DNA from: an uncultured Bacteroidales bacterium
GTDB taxonomy: Bacteria > Bacteroidota > Bacteroidia > Bacteroidales > F082
Assembly (NCBI GenBank): GCA_947303395.1
Contig: CAMYYD010000010.1
Span: forward strand, 1 to 64,000
Length of the DNA stretch: 64,000 nucleotides
Direction of reading: 5' to 3'
The translations under genes and the position numbers were made by a program. Numbering within the stretch: position 1 is the stretch's first letter; each line of letters begins with the position of its first letter. This document shows positions 32,702 through 42,447 of the stretch, piece by piece. Below the pieces are notes generated by a model that saw nothing but the letters and a program-made list of their open reading frames with translations, was not told the origin of the DNA and searched no databases.

Positions 32702-33540
32702 TAATCTCCTAATGTTTCTTTTAATTGACTCAATGCGTTTGCGGCCTGCTCGTCATTCGGAGGAGTGCCGTGCCATTTGTGAGTGCCCATCATGAAATCG
32801 ACACCCATACCCATTTCGGTGTGAGCGAGGATGACTTGTGACTGGCCTTTATGAGCATTATTACGTGTAATATTAAGAGTATCAACAACTTGTTGCATAT
32901 CATTGCCGTTGCATTCGTAAACTTTCCAGCCGAATGACTCATATTTTGCCTTGAGGTCGCCGAGGTTCATGACTTCGTCGGTCGGACCGTCGATCTGTTT
33001 CTTGTTGTAATCGACGATTGCCACGAGGTTATCGACTTTCTTTGCCGGAGCGTACATCACAGCCTCCCAAATCTGACCTTCCTCCTGCTCGCCGTCGCCC
33101 ATGAGACAGAACACGAGATGGTTGTCGCCATTGAGTTTCTTGGCTTGTGCAACGCCAGCAGCCACTGACAATCCCTGACCAAGAGAACCGCTTGCCACGC
33201 GAATGCCAGGAAGTCCCTCAACAGGTGTCGGGTGACCTTGAAGGCGGGTTCCAAGACGACGGAATGTTGCCAGTTCAGCCACCGGGAAATAACCGCGGCG
33301 AGCCAAAATACTGTACAACATCGGGCTGATGTGGCCGTTTGAAAGGAAAAACATGTCCTCACCTGCCCCATCCATCTTGAAGTTCTTCGGATCGATTTGC
33401 ATCTGGTCGAAATACAAGGCTGTCACAATATCGGTAGCGCCGAGCGAGCCGCCCGGATGTCCCGACTGACAACCATGAACCATTCGGATAATATCACGTC
33501 TCACTTGCGACGCGACATCTTTTAATTCATTGATAGTCAT
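32698..33540 (-). CDS. Transketolase N-terminal (TPP-binding) subunit
   Basis: GHPGGSLGATDIVTALYF, GSLGQGLSVAAGVA, CLMGDGEQEEGQIWEAVMYA. Confidence 0.94.
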   Translation of the reverse strand: MTINELKDVASQVRRDIIRMVHGCQSGHPGGSLGATDIVTALYFDQMQIDPKNFKMDGAGEDMFFLSNGHISPMLYSILARRGYFPVAELATFRRLGTRLQGHPTPVEGLPGIRVASGSLGQGLSVAAGVAQAKKLNGDNHLVFCLMGDGEQEEGQIWEAVMYAPAKKVDNLVAIVDYNKKQIDGPTDEVMNLGDLKAKYESFGWKVYECNGNDMQQVVDTLNITRNNAHKGQSQVILAHTEMGMGVDFMMGTHKWHGTPPNDEQAANALSQLKETLGDY

Positions 33541-33644
33541 AATATTATCAAAGTGTTACAGTTAATTCGTTTTCTTCTGCAAATTTATACATTTTTCTTG
33601 AAGAATTGAAAAATTTTATTATTTTTGTGTAAATAATTTTTTCT

Positions 33645-34526
33645 ATGCAAAACAAGAAAGACAATAAACCTAAAGACTTGGTTTTCAAAGTGTTGGAAGC
33701 CGATACGCTTTTGCCGTTCGTGATGAAGAAGATGAATGGCATCAGTCGTAACAAGGCTAAGAATATACTTTCGAGCGGTTCAATATTTATTGATGGAAAG
33801 AAAGTGACGCAGCACGATTTTGAGCTGAAACCGGGCATGGAAGTGAAAATCGGGCGTAACCAGACTGGTGAACCGCTTAAAAGTCATTGGGTTAGAATTG
33901 TTTACGAAGACCAATATCTTTTTGTAGTCGAAAAACGCAGCGGAATCTTGTGCAACTCGCCTCATACCGACGAGGAAACCGTGCAAGGCATTCTGAATCA
34001 ATATCTTGAGGCAAATCATCAAAAATGCCACGCGCATACGATTCATCGTTTGGACAGGGACACATCGGGATTATTGCTTTTCGCGAAAGATAAAAAGGTT
34101 GCTTTGAAATTTGAGGAAGACTGGAAAAAAACGGTTTACGACCGCCGTTATGTGGCGCTGGTTCATGGCGAGATGCAAAAAAAAGAAGGCGCAATCAGCT
34201 CGTGGCTCAAGGATAACGCGCAGTTTGTGACGTATTCGAGCAAGACCGACAACGGCGGCAAGTTCGCGACGACACACTATAAATTAATAAAGGTGTCGAA
34301 TGGATATTCATTGGTCGAGTTGAGATTGGACACCGGACGCAAGAATCAGATTCGCGTTCACCTTCAAGATATCGGATTTCCTGTCGTCGGCGATCCGAAA
34401 TATGGCGATGGAGATGATAAAATTGGAAGATTGGGATTACATGCATATAAACTTTGCTTCATTCATCCGATTACCGGAGAGGATTTGAAATTTGAAACGC
34501 CATTCCCGAAAAATTTTGAAATTTGA
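33645..34526 (+). CDS. RluA-family pseudouridine synthase
   Basis: S4-like N-terminus; HTIHRLDRDTSGLLLFAKDKK; TGRKNQIRVHLQDIGFPVVGDPKYG. Confidence 0.94.
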   Translation: MQNKKDNKPKDLVFKVLEADTLLPFVMKKMNGISRNKAKNILSSGSIFIDGKKVTQHDFELKPGMEVKIGRNQTGEPLKSHWVRIVYEDQYLFVVEKRSGILCNSPHTDEETVQGILNQYLEANHQKCHAHTIHRLDRDTSGLLLFAKDKKVALKFEEDWKKTVYDRRYVALVHGEMQKKEGAISSWLKDNAQFVTYSSKTDNGGKFATTHYKLIKVSNGYSLVELRLDTGRKNQIRVHLQDIGFPVVGDPKYGDGDDKIGRLGLHAYKLCFIHPITGEDLKFETPFPKNFEI

Positions 34527-34567
34527 AAATATCTTTATATATTTGCAGAAATTTAAATCATTGAATT

Positions 34568-35005
34568 ATGGAAATTTATCAAATTTGGTTATTGATTGCG
34601 GCTGTGTTCGTGGTGATTGAGATTTTCACCAGCGGATTTGCAGTCGCTTGTTTCTCAGTAGGTTGTGCGTTCGGAGCAATCCTCGCGGCATGCGATTTGT
34701 CGCTCACTTGGCAGGTCGTGGCATTCGCAGTAGGAACATTCCTCGCATTTGTGTTCATCCGTCCAATCGTGATGAAATATCTCGACAAAAATACTAACGA
34801 CACCGGCGTGAAGACCAACATGGACAATATTATCGGGAAAACCGCTGTGGTTACTGAAAAAATCGATGAAAACGGCTATGGCCGCGTGAAAATCGACGGC
34901 GATGACTGGAAAGCCAAGACAAACGACGGCTCAGAAGCTGAAGTCGGCACAAAAGTTGAAATCGAGTCATTTGAAAGTATAATATTAACCGTTAAAAAAT
35001 TATAG
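34568..35005 (+). CDS. NfeD family protein
   Basis: TM-rich N-terminus, C-terminal OB-like IIGKTAVVTEKIDENGYGRVKIDGDDWKAK; followed by SPFH gene. Confidence 0.9.
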   Translation: MEIYQIWLLIAAVFVVIEIFTSGFAVACFSVGCAFGAILAACDLSLTWQVVAFAVGTFLAFVFIRPIVMKYLDKNTNDTGVKTNMDNIIGKTAVVTEKIDENGYGRVKIDGDDWKAKTNDGSEAEVGTKVEIESFESIILTVKKL

Positions 35006-35007
35006 TT

Positions 35008-35976
35008 ATGATTTACGTAGTAATTGTTATTGCATTTATTGTTGTTATATTTGCATTGGCAGGCCTTTTGGTTGTGCCGCAATCAGAAACAAGAGTTATC
35101 GAACGACTTGGCAAGTTCCACAAGGTGCTTCCAGCAGGTTTGAATATCATTTGGCCTATCATCGACCGCCCGAAAGTCATAACGACAAGAAAAGTTGTTG
35201 AGGGTTATCAAGGTCGTCAGATTGTTAGAATGAGCGAAACGGCGAAAATCGACCTTCGCGAGCAGGTTTACGACTTCCCGAAACAGAACGTCATCACAAA
35301 AGATAACGTCACGACAGAAATCAACGCTTTGCTGTATTTCCAGATTGTCGACCCGGTGAAATCGGTTTATGAGATTGACAACCTCCCGAACGCTATTGAA
35401 AAGCTGACACAGACAACGCTTCGTAACGTTATCGGCGAACTCGAACTTGATGAGACTTTGACATCGCGCGACACCATCAACGCGAAACTACGCACAGTGT
35501 TGGACGACGCTACAAACAAATGGGGCGTCAAGGTGAATCGCGTTGAGCTTCAGGATATTACGCCACCTGAGACAGTACGTCAGGCAATGGAGAAACAGAT
35601 GCAGGCCGAGCGTAACCGTCGTGCCGAGATTTTGAAGGCAGAAGGCGAAAAACAGTCGGCAATCTTGAATTCAGAAGGTGAAAAGACCTCGGCTATCAAC
35701 AAGGCAGAAGCTGTGAAACAGTCGACATTGCTTGAGGCTGAAGGTGTTGCGAAAGCCAAGATTATGCAGGCTGAAGCCGAGGCACAGGCCATCCAGCTTG
35801 TCGCGGACGCCATCAAGGCAACGAAGACCGACCCGGCATCGTATCTGCTCGCCACGAAATACATCGAGACATTGAAGGAGATGACAAGCGGCAAGGATAA
35901 CAAGACCGTTTATATCCCATATGAGGCAACAAACTTACTGGGCTCAATTGGTGGAATTAAAGAGATTTTTAAATGA
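35008..35976 (+). CDS. SPFH/Band 7 domain protein (stomatin/QmcA-like)
   Basis: VPQSETRVIERLGKFHKVLPAGLNIIWPIIDRP; VELQDITPPETVRQAMEKQMQAERNRRAEILKAEGEKQSAI. Confidence 0.95.
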   Translation: MIYVVIVIAFIVVIFALAGLLVVPQSETRVIERLGKFHKVLPAGLNIIWPIIDRPKVITTRKVVEGYQGRQIVRMSETAKIDLREQVYDFPKQNVITKDNVTTEINALLYFQIVDPVKSVYEIDNLPNAIEKLTQTTLRNVIGELELDETLTSRDTINAKLRTVLDDATNKWGVKVNRVELQDITPPETVRQAMEKQMQAERNRRAEILKAEGEKQSAILNSEGEKTSAINKAEAVKQSTLLEAEGVAKAKIMQAEAEAQAIQLVADAIKATKTDPASYLLATKYIETLKEMTSGKDNKTVYIPYEATNLLGSIGGIKEIFK

Positions 35977-36488
35977 TTGAAGTTGATCACGAGTTAACCG
36001 AACGACAGAAAAAAGTCGTCGACAAGCTGAATGAGCTGGGCATACCTTTTAAATTAATATTTCATCCGGCGTTGCCGACTATTGAGGACGCGCTGAACTA
36101 TTGGGGCAAGTTTGAGTGGACGCACTGCAAGAACCTGTTTTTCAGGAATCACAAGGGAAACCGCCATTATCTGGTGATTTTCGACTGCATGCAGCAGCTC
36201 GCCATCCATGACTTGGAGCATCGGCTGAAACAAGGAAAACTCAGTTTCGCTTCCGAGGCACGCATGGACAAATATCTCGGCTTGAAACCAGGCAGCGTCT
36301 CGCCTTTCGGCATCATCAACGACGAGGAACATCATGTGTATCTTTATCTTGACAAGAATCTTCTCGACCGCGAGTATATCAGTTTCCATCCTAATGAAAA
36401 CACAGGAACTTGCGTGATTAAGACAAAGGATTTGATCAAGTTTCTGGATGCTATGGGAAATGGTTACGAATTTATTGAGTTGTATTAA
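35973..36488 (+). CDS. YbaK/ProX-type aminoacyl-tRNA deacylase
   Basis: CKNLFFRNHKGNRHYLVIFDCMQQL, LGLKPGSVSPFGIIND. Confidence 0.9.
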   Translation: MIEVDHELTERQKKVVDKLNELGIPFKLIFHPALPTIEDALNYWGKFEWTHCKNLFFRNHKGNRHYLVIFDCMQQLAIHDLEHRLKQGKLSFASEARMDKYLGLKPGSVSPFGIINDEEHHVYLYLDKNLLDREYISFHPNENTGTCVIKTKDLIKFLDAMGNGYEFIELY

Positions 36489-36497
36489 AAAAAATTG

Positions 36498-36505
36498 TAA
36501 TTTTG
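36498..36505 (+). promoter_or_regulatory. Bacteroidetes-type -7 element (TAATTTTG)
   Basis: TAnnTTTG just upstream of the ATG at 36529. Confidence 0.5.
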
Positions 36506-36528
36506 CAGTCTAATTAAAAGAATACTTT

Positions 36529-37770
36529 ATGGATTATTTTCGATGCGTAAAACCGTGTGTTGAATCAGAAATTGGTAAACTTGAATATGTCATTTTGCAC
36601 GCTCCAGGCAAGGAAATCGAGCATATGACACCGGAAAACGCCCACAAATTCCTTTTCAGTGACATCTTAAACTATCGTGAAGCGTTGGAAAACTACAAAG
36701 ACTTTGAAGGAAGTCTGCAGAAAATCACCAACGTATTGCATTTCAAGGATTTGCTGGTAGATGTTTTAAAAGACAACGAAATTAAAGAAGGACTTGTATC
36801 CAGAATTTGCGAAAGAGAGAACCTGCAGTATCTCAAAGAGTTGCTTTGCAGTTTCGATGTCGAAAAGCTGGCTACAGCGCTCATCGAGGGTTACGACAAC
36901 AAAAACCTCAAGGAACGCTACATCTTCCCTCCTATCCCGAATCTTTTCTTCATGAGAGACGCGTCGTTCACGATGTATAACAACGTGATGATCAGCCATA
37001 TGGCGACAACGGTGCGCGATCGTGAGACAATGATACTTGAGACTATTTTCAAGCATTCGAGCATTATTGATGTTGAAGCCATCAACCCGATTTACCGTTA
37101 CAGCATGAACGGTTTAGGCTCAGTTGAAGGCGGCGACGTGGAGATTGCTCGTCACGACATCATTTTGAGCGGCTGCGGCGCCAGAACAAGCAAAGAAGGC
37201 GTTCAGGCATTGCTCGAACATCTGAAGAGTCTGGGCGGAGTGCGCCACCTCATCACACAGGAGCTTCCACTCGAGCCGGATTCATTCATCCATCTCGACA
37301 TGGTGTTCACATTCTTGGACAAAGACCGCTGCATGGCATACAAGCCTGTGATTATGAACGACCAGTTCAAGACCGTGCACTACGAGGTGAAAGGTTATGA
37401 ATACACCAAGATAAAAGAGGAAAACAACCTCATCGAGGCTTTGGCGAAACTCGGAATGCCGCTTGAACCGATATTCTGTGGCGGTGGCGACGACTATTTC
37501 GGACCACGCGAGCAATGGCACAGCGGCGCTAACTTCTTCGCTTTCGCACCAGGTAAGGTTCTCGGTTACGCAAGAAACTACAATACCATCGAGGCTTTGA
37601 ACCAAAACGGCTTTGAAGTTCTTAAAGCCGCCGATGTGGCATCGGGCAAAGTCAGTGTCGACAACTACAGACGCTGTGTGGTGGCATTCGAAGGAAACGA
37701 GCTCTCACGTGGCGGCGGCGGCGCACGTTGTATGACGATGCCGTTGTTGAGAAAGCCAGTTGAGTGGTAG
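36529..37770 (+). CDS. arcA: Arginine deiminase
   Basis: EIGKLEYVILHAPGKEIEHMTPEN; PNLFFMRDASFTMYNNVMISHM; C-terminal GGGGARCMTMPL active-site Cys. Confidence 0.93.
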   Translation: MDYFRCVKPCVESEIGKLEYVILHAPGKEIEHMTPENAHKFLFSDILNYREALENYKDFEGSLQKITNVLHFKDLLVDVLKDNEIKEGLVSRICERENLQYLKELLCSFDVEKLATALIEGYDNKNLKERYIFPPIPNLFFMRDASFTMYNNVMISHMATTVRDRETMILETIFKHSSIIDVEAINPIYRYSMNGLGSVEGGDVEIARHDIILSGCGARTSKEGVQALLEHLKSLGGVRHLITQELPLEPDSFIHLDMVFTFLDKDRCMAYKPVIMNDQFKTVHYEVKGYEYTKIKEENNLIEALAKLGMPLEPIFCGGGDDYFGPREQWHSGANFFAFAPGKVLGYARNYNTIEALNQNGFEVLKAADVASGKVSVDNYRRCVVAFEGNELSRGGGGARCMTMPLLRKPVEW

Positions 37771-37776
37771 TTTATG

Positions 37777-37856
37777 ATAGACAAACGATAGTCATAACGA
37801 TTTTTATTATATTGATTATCAATATCTTAAAAATTTCATACATAGACAAACGATAG
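37777..37856. repeat. 15-nt direct repeat ATAGACAAACGATAG (37777-37791 and 37842-37856)
   Basis: Two exact copies read directly in the arcA downstream region. Confidence 0.9.
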
Positions 37857-37890
37857 GCAAGCAATGATTTAGGCTTGCCTATTTGTTTTT
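37853..37890 (+). terminator. Rho-independent terminator
   Basis: ATAGGCAAGC-aatgatttag-GCTTGCCTAT then TTGTTTTT; 10-bp perfect stem. Confidence 0.75.
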
Positions 37891-37907
37891 TATAAAAATA
37901 TTTGCTA

Positions 37908-37915
37908 TATCTTTG
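37908..37915 (+). promoter_or_regulatory. Bacteroidetes-type -7 element (TATCTTTG)
   Basis: TAnnTTTG, 18 nt before ATG 37934. Confidence 0.5.
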
Positions 37916-37933
37916 CATCGTCAACAACAATAA

Positions 37934-39292
37934 ATGACAATGCAACCATTTAAAAGATATATCACAATTGCGCTCCTCGTTATGATGACGATATTTGTCT
38001 CGTGCAGACAAGCATCGCGTTATGACGAGGCGCTTGCATTATATAATAAAGGTGTGGAACTGCGCGAGGCTAAACAAAACGAAGACGCAGCAAAATATTT
38101 TAGCGACGCTTTGGTGACACTCAACCTTTGCGATGCCGATGATTCTGACATCAAATCACTGAAAGCCGAAACAGAAGACCGACTTGGCGAGATTTATTGG
38201 CTACAAGGTCTTTTTGAAGACGCTTTGAACATGCATCTCGACGCCTCTGCCCTATTCCGTGAGCTCAGCCAGCCCACAAATCTGATGAAATCCATAAGAA
38301 ATGCTGGTCGCGCCGCAGCTTCGTTGAACAACCTCGACGATGCCGAGTATTATTACAACGAGGCAATGATAATCGCAAGGACTTTGGAAGAACAAGATTT
38401 CATAAACAGTTTACGTCTTGATTTGGCGCGCGACATCTACATGGAATCCGGCGATTTCGAAAAGATGATTTCAATTGTAAATCAGGCACTTGCAAACGGC
38501 GCGGAGCCGTACCAATGCCATCTGCTTCTCGGTTTGGCGTATTATTACCTCGAAAATGATGATGAAGCGATAAAACATCTCTTTGAAGCCGCGAAAAGCG
38601 ACAAGGCTGGCATGAAAATGTCGGCATATCAGACGTTATATTTCATTTACCAGATTCGTGGCGATTATGCCAAAGCCCTTGAATATCATGAGCTTTTCAA
38701 CGAAAACATGATTGCTGCCGACAACCAGCACCGCAGCGAGGAAATGCAACGCATAAAAAGCGACAGCGATTTGAAGATGCAGGAAAACGACTTGAAGACG
38801 AAGCAAAGAACAAGATTAGTGATTCTGTTTGGAGTTCTCGGAGCGCTCGGAATTGCATTGATAATAACTATAATTCTGCTTCGTCAGAGAACTCTGAGAA
38901 CTCGCCTTGAAGCTGAAAGAACCAAAAACCAGTTTGAGCTCGCCTTGAAGAAAAACAAGGTTTATGTCACTGCCCTTGCGTTGTCGGAGCAGATTACGAA
39001 AAGCAGGCTCGACTTCGTGCTCGACGACGACTCTTGGGACGATTTTATGAATCTTATCAACTTGATTTACAACGACTTCAATAAAAAACTAATAGAAAAA
39101 TATCCTTCATTGACAAAAGAAGACTTACACATCTGCTGTCTGACAAGGCTGGGATTTAACAATCAGGTGATTGCGATTCTACTTAATCAGCAGACGAACT
39201 CGTATGCGAGACGAAAATCGAGGATTAAGCAAGAGAAAATGAATGGAAGCGAGGATGAAAGGAGTTTTGAAGAGATATTGGAATCAATATGA
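37934..39292 (+). CDS. TPR-repeat regulatory/sensor-like protein with one central TM and C-terminal HTH-like region
   Basis: TPR repeats, TM LVILFGVLGALGIALIITIILL, C-terminal LTKEDLHICCLTRLGFNNQVIAILLNQQTNSYARRKSRI. Confidence 0.75.
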   Translation: MTMQPFKRYITIALLVMMTIFVSCRQASRYDEALALYNKGVELREAKQNEDAAKYFSDALVTLNLCDADDSDIKSLKAETEDRLGEIYWLQGLFEDALNMHLDASALFRELSQPTNLMKSIRNAGRAAASLNNLDDAEYYYNEAMIIARTLEEQDFINSLRLDLARDIYMESGDFEKMISIVNQALANGAEPYQCHLLLGLAYYYLENDDEAIKHLFEAAKSDKAGMKMSAYQTLYFIYQIRGDYAKALEYHELFNENMIAADNQHRSEEMQRIKSDSDLKMQENDLKTKQRTRLVILFGVLGALGIALIITIILLRQRTLRTRLEAERTKNQFELALKKNKVYVTALALSEQITKSRLDFVLDDDSWDDFMNLINLIYNDFNKKLIEKYPSLTKEDLHICCLTRLGFNNQVIAILLNQQTNSYARRKSRIKQEKMNGSEDERSFEEILESI

Positions 39293-39378
39293 GATTCCTC
39301 ACTCCGTTCGGAATGACAAACTCCAGTCATACATCAACAGAGAGTTGTCATTCCGAACCCGCAAGGGTGAGGAAACTC
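39291..39378. repeat. Imperfect inverted repeat element (TCATTCCGAAC...GAGGAA type)
   Basis: GAGATTCCTCACTCCGTTCGGAATGACAAACTC ... GAGTTGTCATTCCGAACCCGCAAGGGTGAGGAAACTC. Confidence 0.85.
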
Positions 39379-39414
39379 AAAAAACATAACGGAAACAAAT
39401 AAATATTTAATCAT

Positions 39415-42400
39415 ATGAAAAAGCTATTTTTTACAACATTGTTTTTGGCATTTGTCATTTCGAATTTACTAGCCCAGACATTCACTGCGGGCGACCTGAA
39501 TTATTCAGTTAACGATGACGGTGTTACTGTAACAGTTATCAATTCAGCCGGATATATGTTGGGTGATTTGATTATTCCAGATACGGTAACCGACAACGGC
39601 AACACATATGCGGTTACAGCAATTGGAGATTATGCATTTTCGTTTTCAGCCTATGAAATGCTAATACTTCCAAACACTCTTATTTCCATTGGTAATGAAG
39701 CCTTTTATTGCGGTGTGTTTAATTGTACGTTGAGAATTCCTAATTCGGTTGAGAATATTGGGTATAATGCATTTTTTAATTGCAGGAATCTGACAGGTCA
39801 TTTGACAATTCCAAACTCTGTAACAAATATTGGCTTTTGTGCTTTTATGAATTGTGGATTCACCGGATTAACACTTCCCGAGTCGCTTAGTTCAATTAGT
39901 TCCAGTGCCTTTGCCGAGTGCAATCAGATGTCGGGGACATTGATACTGCCAAGTTCAATAACAAACATTGAAGAATACGCTTTTACCGGTTGTAGTTTTA
40001 CAAGCATAGTCTCATACGCAATAACACCTCCTGAATTAGGCGAGGATGCGTTTACTGATTTCAGCTGTTCAACTTTGACAGTTCCGAGCGGATGTTTGCA
40101 AGAATATCAAAACTCTGATTGGGCTCAATATTTCGATACATTTATTCCATGTTGGGACGGCACTGTTGCTGAATCATACGCAGGAGGCACCGGTTCGGCA
40201 TCCGATCCATTCCAGATTGCTACAGCAGAGCAGCTTGCACTTCTTGCCCAGCAGACAAATTCGGGTCTTGTCGGAATATATCATTATGTTTTGACAAACG
40301 ATATATGTTTGAGCGGTTCTAATATGTTACAATGGATTCCGATAGGAAAAAATAATAACACATCTCTAAAGCATTTCATCGGTGTTTTCGACGGCAACGG
40401 TCACACTATTTCAGACATGTATGTTACAGAACGCCCAGATAGCTATTGTGTCGGTCTGTTTGGCTATACAGCTTCCGCTACTATAAAAAACCTTAATGTC
40501 CAAAATTCAACAATAAATTATCATGCTGTTGTGCCAAATACTGTTGATTGTGCCGGCTTAATCGCGGGAATGGCGGAGAATTCACATTTCATAAACTGCA
40601 CAGTTGATGGAAGTATTGCTTATGAAGGTGATACCGGTTATAGTTTGGGCGGTTTAGTAGGTAATCTCCCGATTTCCAACTCTAGTACAAGCACAATACG
40701 TGTCTCCGACTGTATAAATTATGCTACAATTCATGCTAACTGCCCTGGTGTTATCATCGGTGGTGGAACAAACGGCGGAATTATTGGACATACGTTCGTA
40801 TCACTCGGTAATATCACTGAATTGAATATAGAAAATTGTTATAATTACGGTGATATTATCGCTGGCGGCAGATTGGGTGGCATTGTTGGAAGGTTTACTA
40901 TATCTAACAACAATAAAGGTAATGTAAGAAACTGTGAAAATTATGGAACAATAACGGCTACCAACGGTTATTCTGGAGGAATTGCGGCAGAAGCGGAAGG
41001 TGTTTATTTAGAAAACTGCGTTAATAATTTCGCAGGTAGTATTTATGGACAGTGTGTTGGAGGAATATTAAGCACCACAAATCGCTATGCAACGGTAATA
41101 TCCAAATGTGTGAATCACGCGGCGATATTCGGCGATTTTTCAGCAGGCGGTATTGTGGGTATTGGATGCCGTGTTTCTAACTGTTACAATACAGGTGATA
41201 TTTCATTCATTTCGAATGGTAACGGGATATCTAATTCAAGCATAGGCGGCATTGCAGGTGAAATCGCAAAATCGGTATGCCGAAATGTTTATAATACAGG
41301 TGATGTTGCCTCATCAAGAGGCACGACACGTGCCGGCATTGTTATTGGTTCACTCGGTGCCGACGCCCAATGCCGTAATCTGTATTGGCTTGGTGATTAC
41401 GACATTCCTGCATGTGGAAGCGACTCTTTGATGCCTGAAGGCTCTTGCGCTTTCCATCAATGGACGACTCCGACGACTTGGGTTCTCGATGAGCCACAAT
41501 ACGGCACCACCGACTTTATTGAGGCATTAAACCGCGGCTCAAATTACGAATGCCTATGGCTTGAAGATGAAGATGTCATCAACCATAGACTTCCAATTTT
41601 TATAGATTACCCGCAAAATTATCCACTAATCGGCGCTGAATGGTATTACGAGATTACCAACGACAACGGCAGCGTGACTTATCAGTATCTTGAATGCGCG
41701 GCAGATACTACAATCGGCACTACTAGACCGAAAGTGATTGTTAAGAGCAACACCTTGTACGACAAAGATTTACACACAAAAGTCACTCACGAATATGTTT
41801 ATTCTGAAGACGGAATCGTTTATTGGTGGGACAAGCAGTCGCAAAACTATACGACGCTTTATAATTTCAATGCCAATGTCGGCGACCAATGGACAATTCA
41901 CGTCGGAACTCAAAACATTACGATGCATGTCGACGAGGTGAATAACGTTGAGTATAATGGCCAAACCTATCGTGTTTTGACTGTCAGCGACACCAACGAC
42001 ATCTTCAGTGGCGACATCATCTGCGGCATTGGTCATACGACAAGTTTCTTCCCTGAGAAACTGCTCAACAACCGCGATTTCGACGTTGATGGAATTCGTT
42101 GCTACTGGCATTTCGGCGAGGAACTGCTGCAATTCGGTGAAGTCGATTGCGACGAGATATACAATATTTATAATGATGTGGCTGAAAATGAGGAAACGGG
42201 ATTTGAGGTTTATCCGAATCCGACAAATGATTACCTAATCATTAATTCCGGCAACGTAAAGACGCGATTCATCGCGTCTCCATTCACCATCACAAATATT
42301 TGTGGCCAAATCCTCATGCAAGGCGTGATTTCGTCTGATAATCAACAGATTGACGTGGAAGGATTGGAAAATGGAATCTATTTCATCACAATTAATAATA

Positions 42401-42426
42401 TCACGATGAAATTTGTGAAAAAATAA
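39415..42426 (+). CDS. T9SS-secreted protein: BspA-like LRR, GLUG-type repeats and type A sorting domain
   Basis: LRR-5 type (IPNSVTNIGFCAFMNC), GLUG-like (GGIVGRFTISNNNKGNVRNCENYG), C-terminus GFEVYPNPTNDYLI...NGIYFITINN. Confidence 0.85.
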   Translation: MKKLFFTTLFLAFVISNLLAQTFTAGDLNYSVNDDGVTVTVINSAGYMLGDLIIPDTVTDNGNTYAVTAIGDYAFSFSAYEMLILPNTLISIGNEAFYCGVFNCTLRIPNSVENIGYNAFFNCRNLTGHLTIPNSVTNIGFCAFMNCGFTGLTLPESLSSISSSAFAECNQMSGTLILPSSITNIEEYAFTGCSFTSIVSYAITPPELGEDAFTDFSCSTLTVPSGCLQEYQNSDWAQYFDTFIPCWDGTVAESYAGGTGSASDPFQIATAEQLALLAQQTNSGLVGIYHYVLTNDICLSGSNMLQWIPIGKNNNTSLKHFIGVFDGNGHTISDMYVTERPDSYCVGLFGYTASATIKNLNVQNSTINYHAVVPNTVDCAGLIAGMAENSHFINCTVDGSIAYEGDTGYSLGGLVGNLPISNSSTSTIRVSDCINYATIHANCPGVIIGGGTNGGIIGHTFVSLGNITELNIENCYNYGDIIAGGRLGGIVGRFTISNNNKGNVRNCENYGTITATNGYSGGIAAEAEGVYLENCVNNFAGSIYGQCVGGILSTTNRYATVISKCVNHAAIFGDFSAGGIVGIGCRVSNCYNTGDISFISNGNGISNSSIGGIAGEIAKSVCRNVYNTGDVASSRGTTRAGIVIGSLGADAQCRNLYWLGDYDIPACGSDSLMPEGSCAFHQWTTPTTWVLDEPQYGTTDFIEALNRGSNYECLWLEDEDVINHRLPIFIDYPQNYPLIGAEWYYEITNDNGSVTYQYLECAADTTIGTTRPKVIVKSNTLYDKDLHTKVTHEYVYSEDGIVYWWDKQSQNYTTLYNFNANVGDQWTIHVGTQNITMHVDEVNNVEYNGQTYRVLTVSDTNDIFSGDIICGIGHTTSFFPEKLLNNRDFDVDGIRCYWHFGEELLQFGEVDCDEIYNIYNDVAENEETGFEVYPNPTNDYLIINSGNVKTRFIASPFTITNICGQILMQGVISSDNQQIDVEGLENGIYFITINNITMKFVKK
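42260..42279. repeat. In-frame palindrome inside the T9SS C-terminal domain (copy A)
   Basis: AGACGCGAT-tc-ATCGCGTCT. Confidence 0.85.
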
Positions 42427-42447
42427 AAACGAATAAAAACAAATATC

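Noticed and set aside
31745-33540. Frameshifted transketolase pseudogene
   Set aside because: The two ORFs overlap by 4 nt and begin and end at natural domain boundaries, matching the known split-transketolase arrangement.
37777-37856. CRISPR-like direct repeats
   Set aside because: Only two 15-nt copies, no array periodicity and no cas genes.
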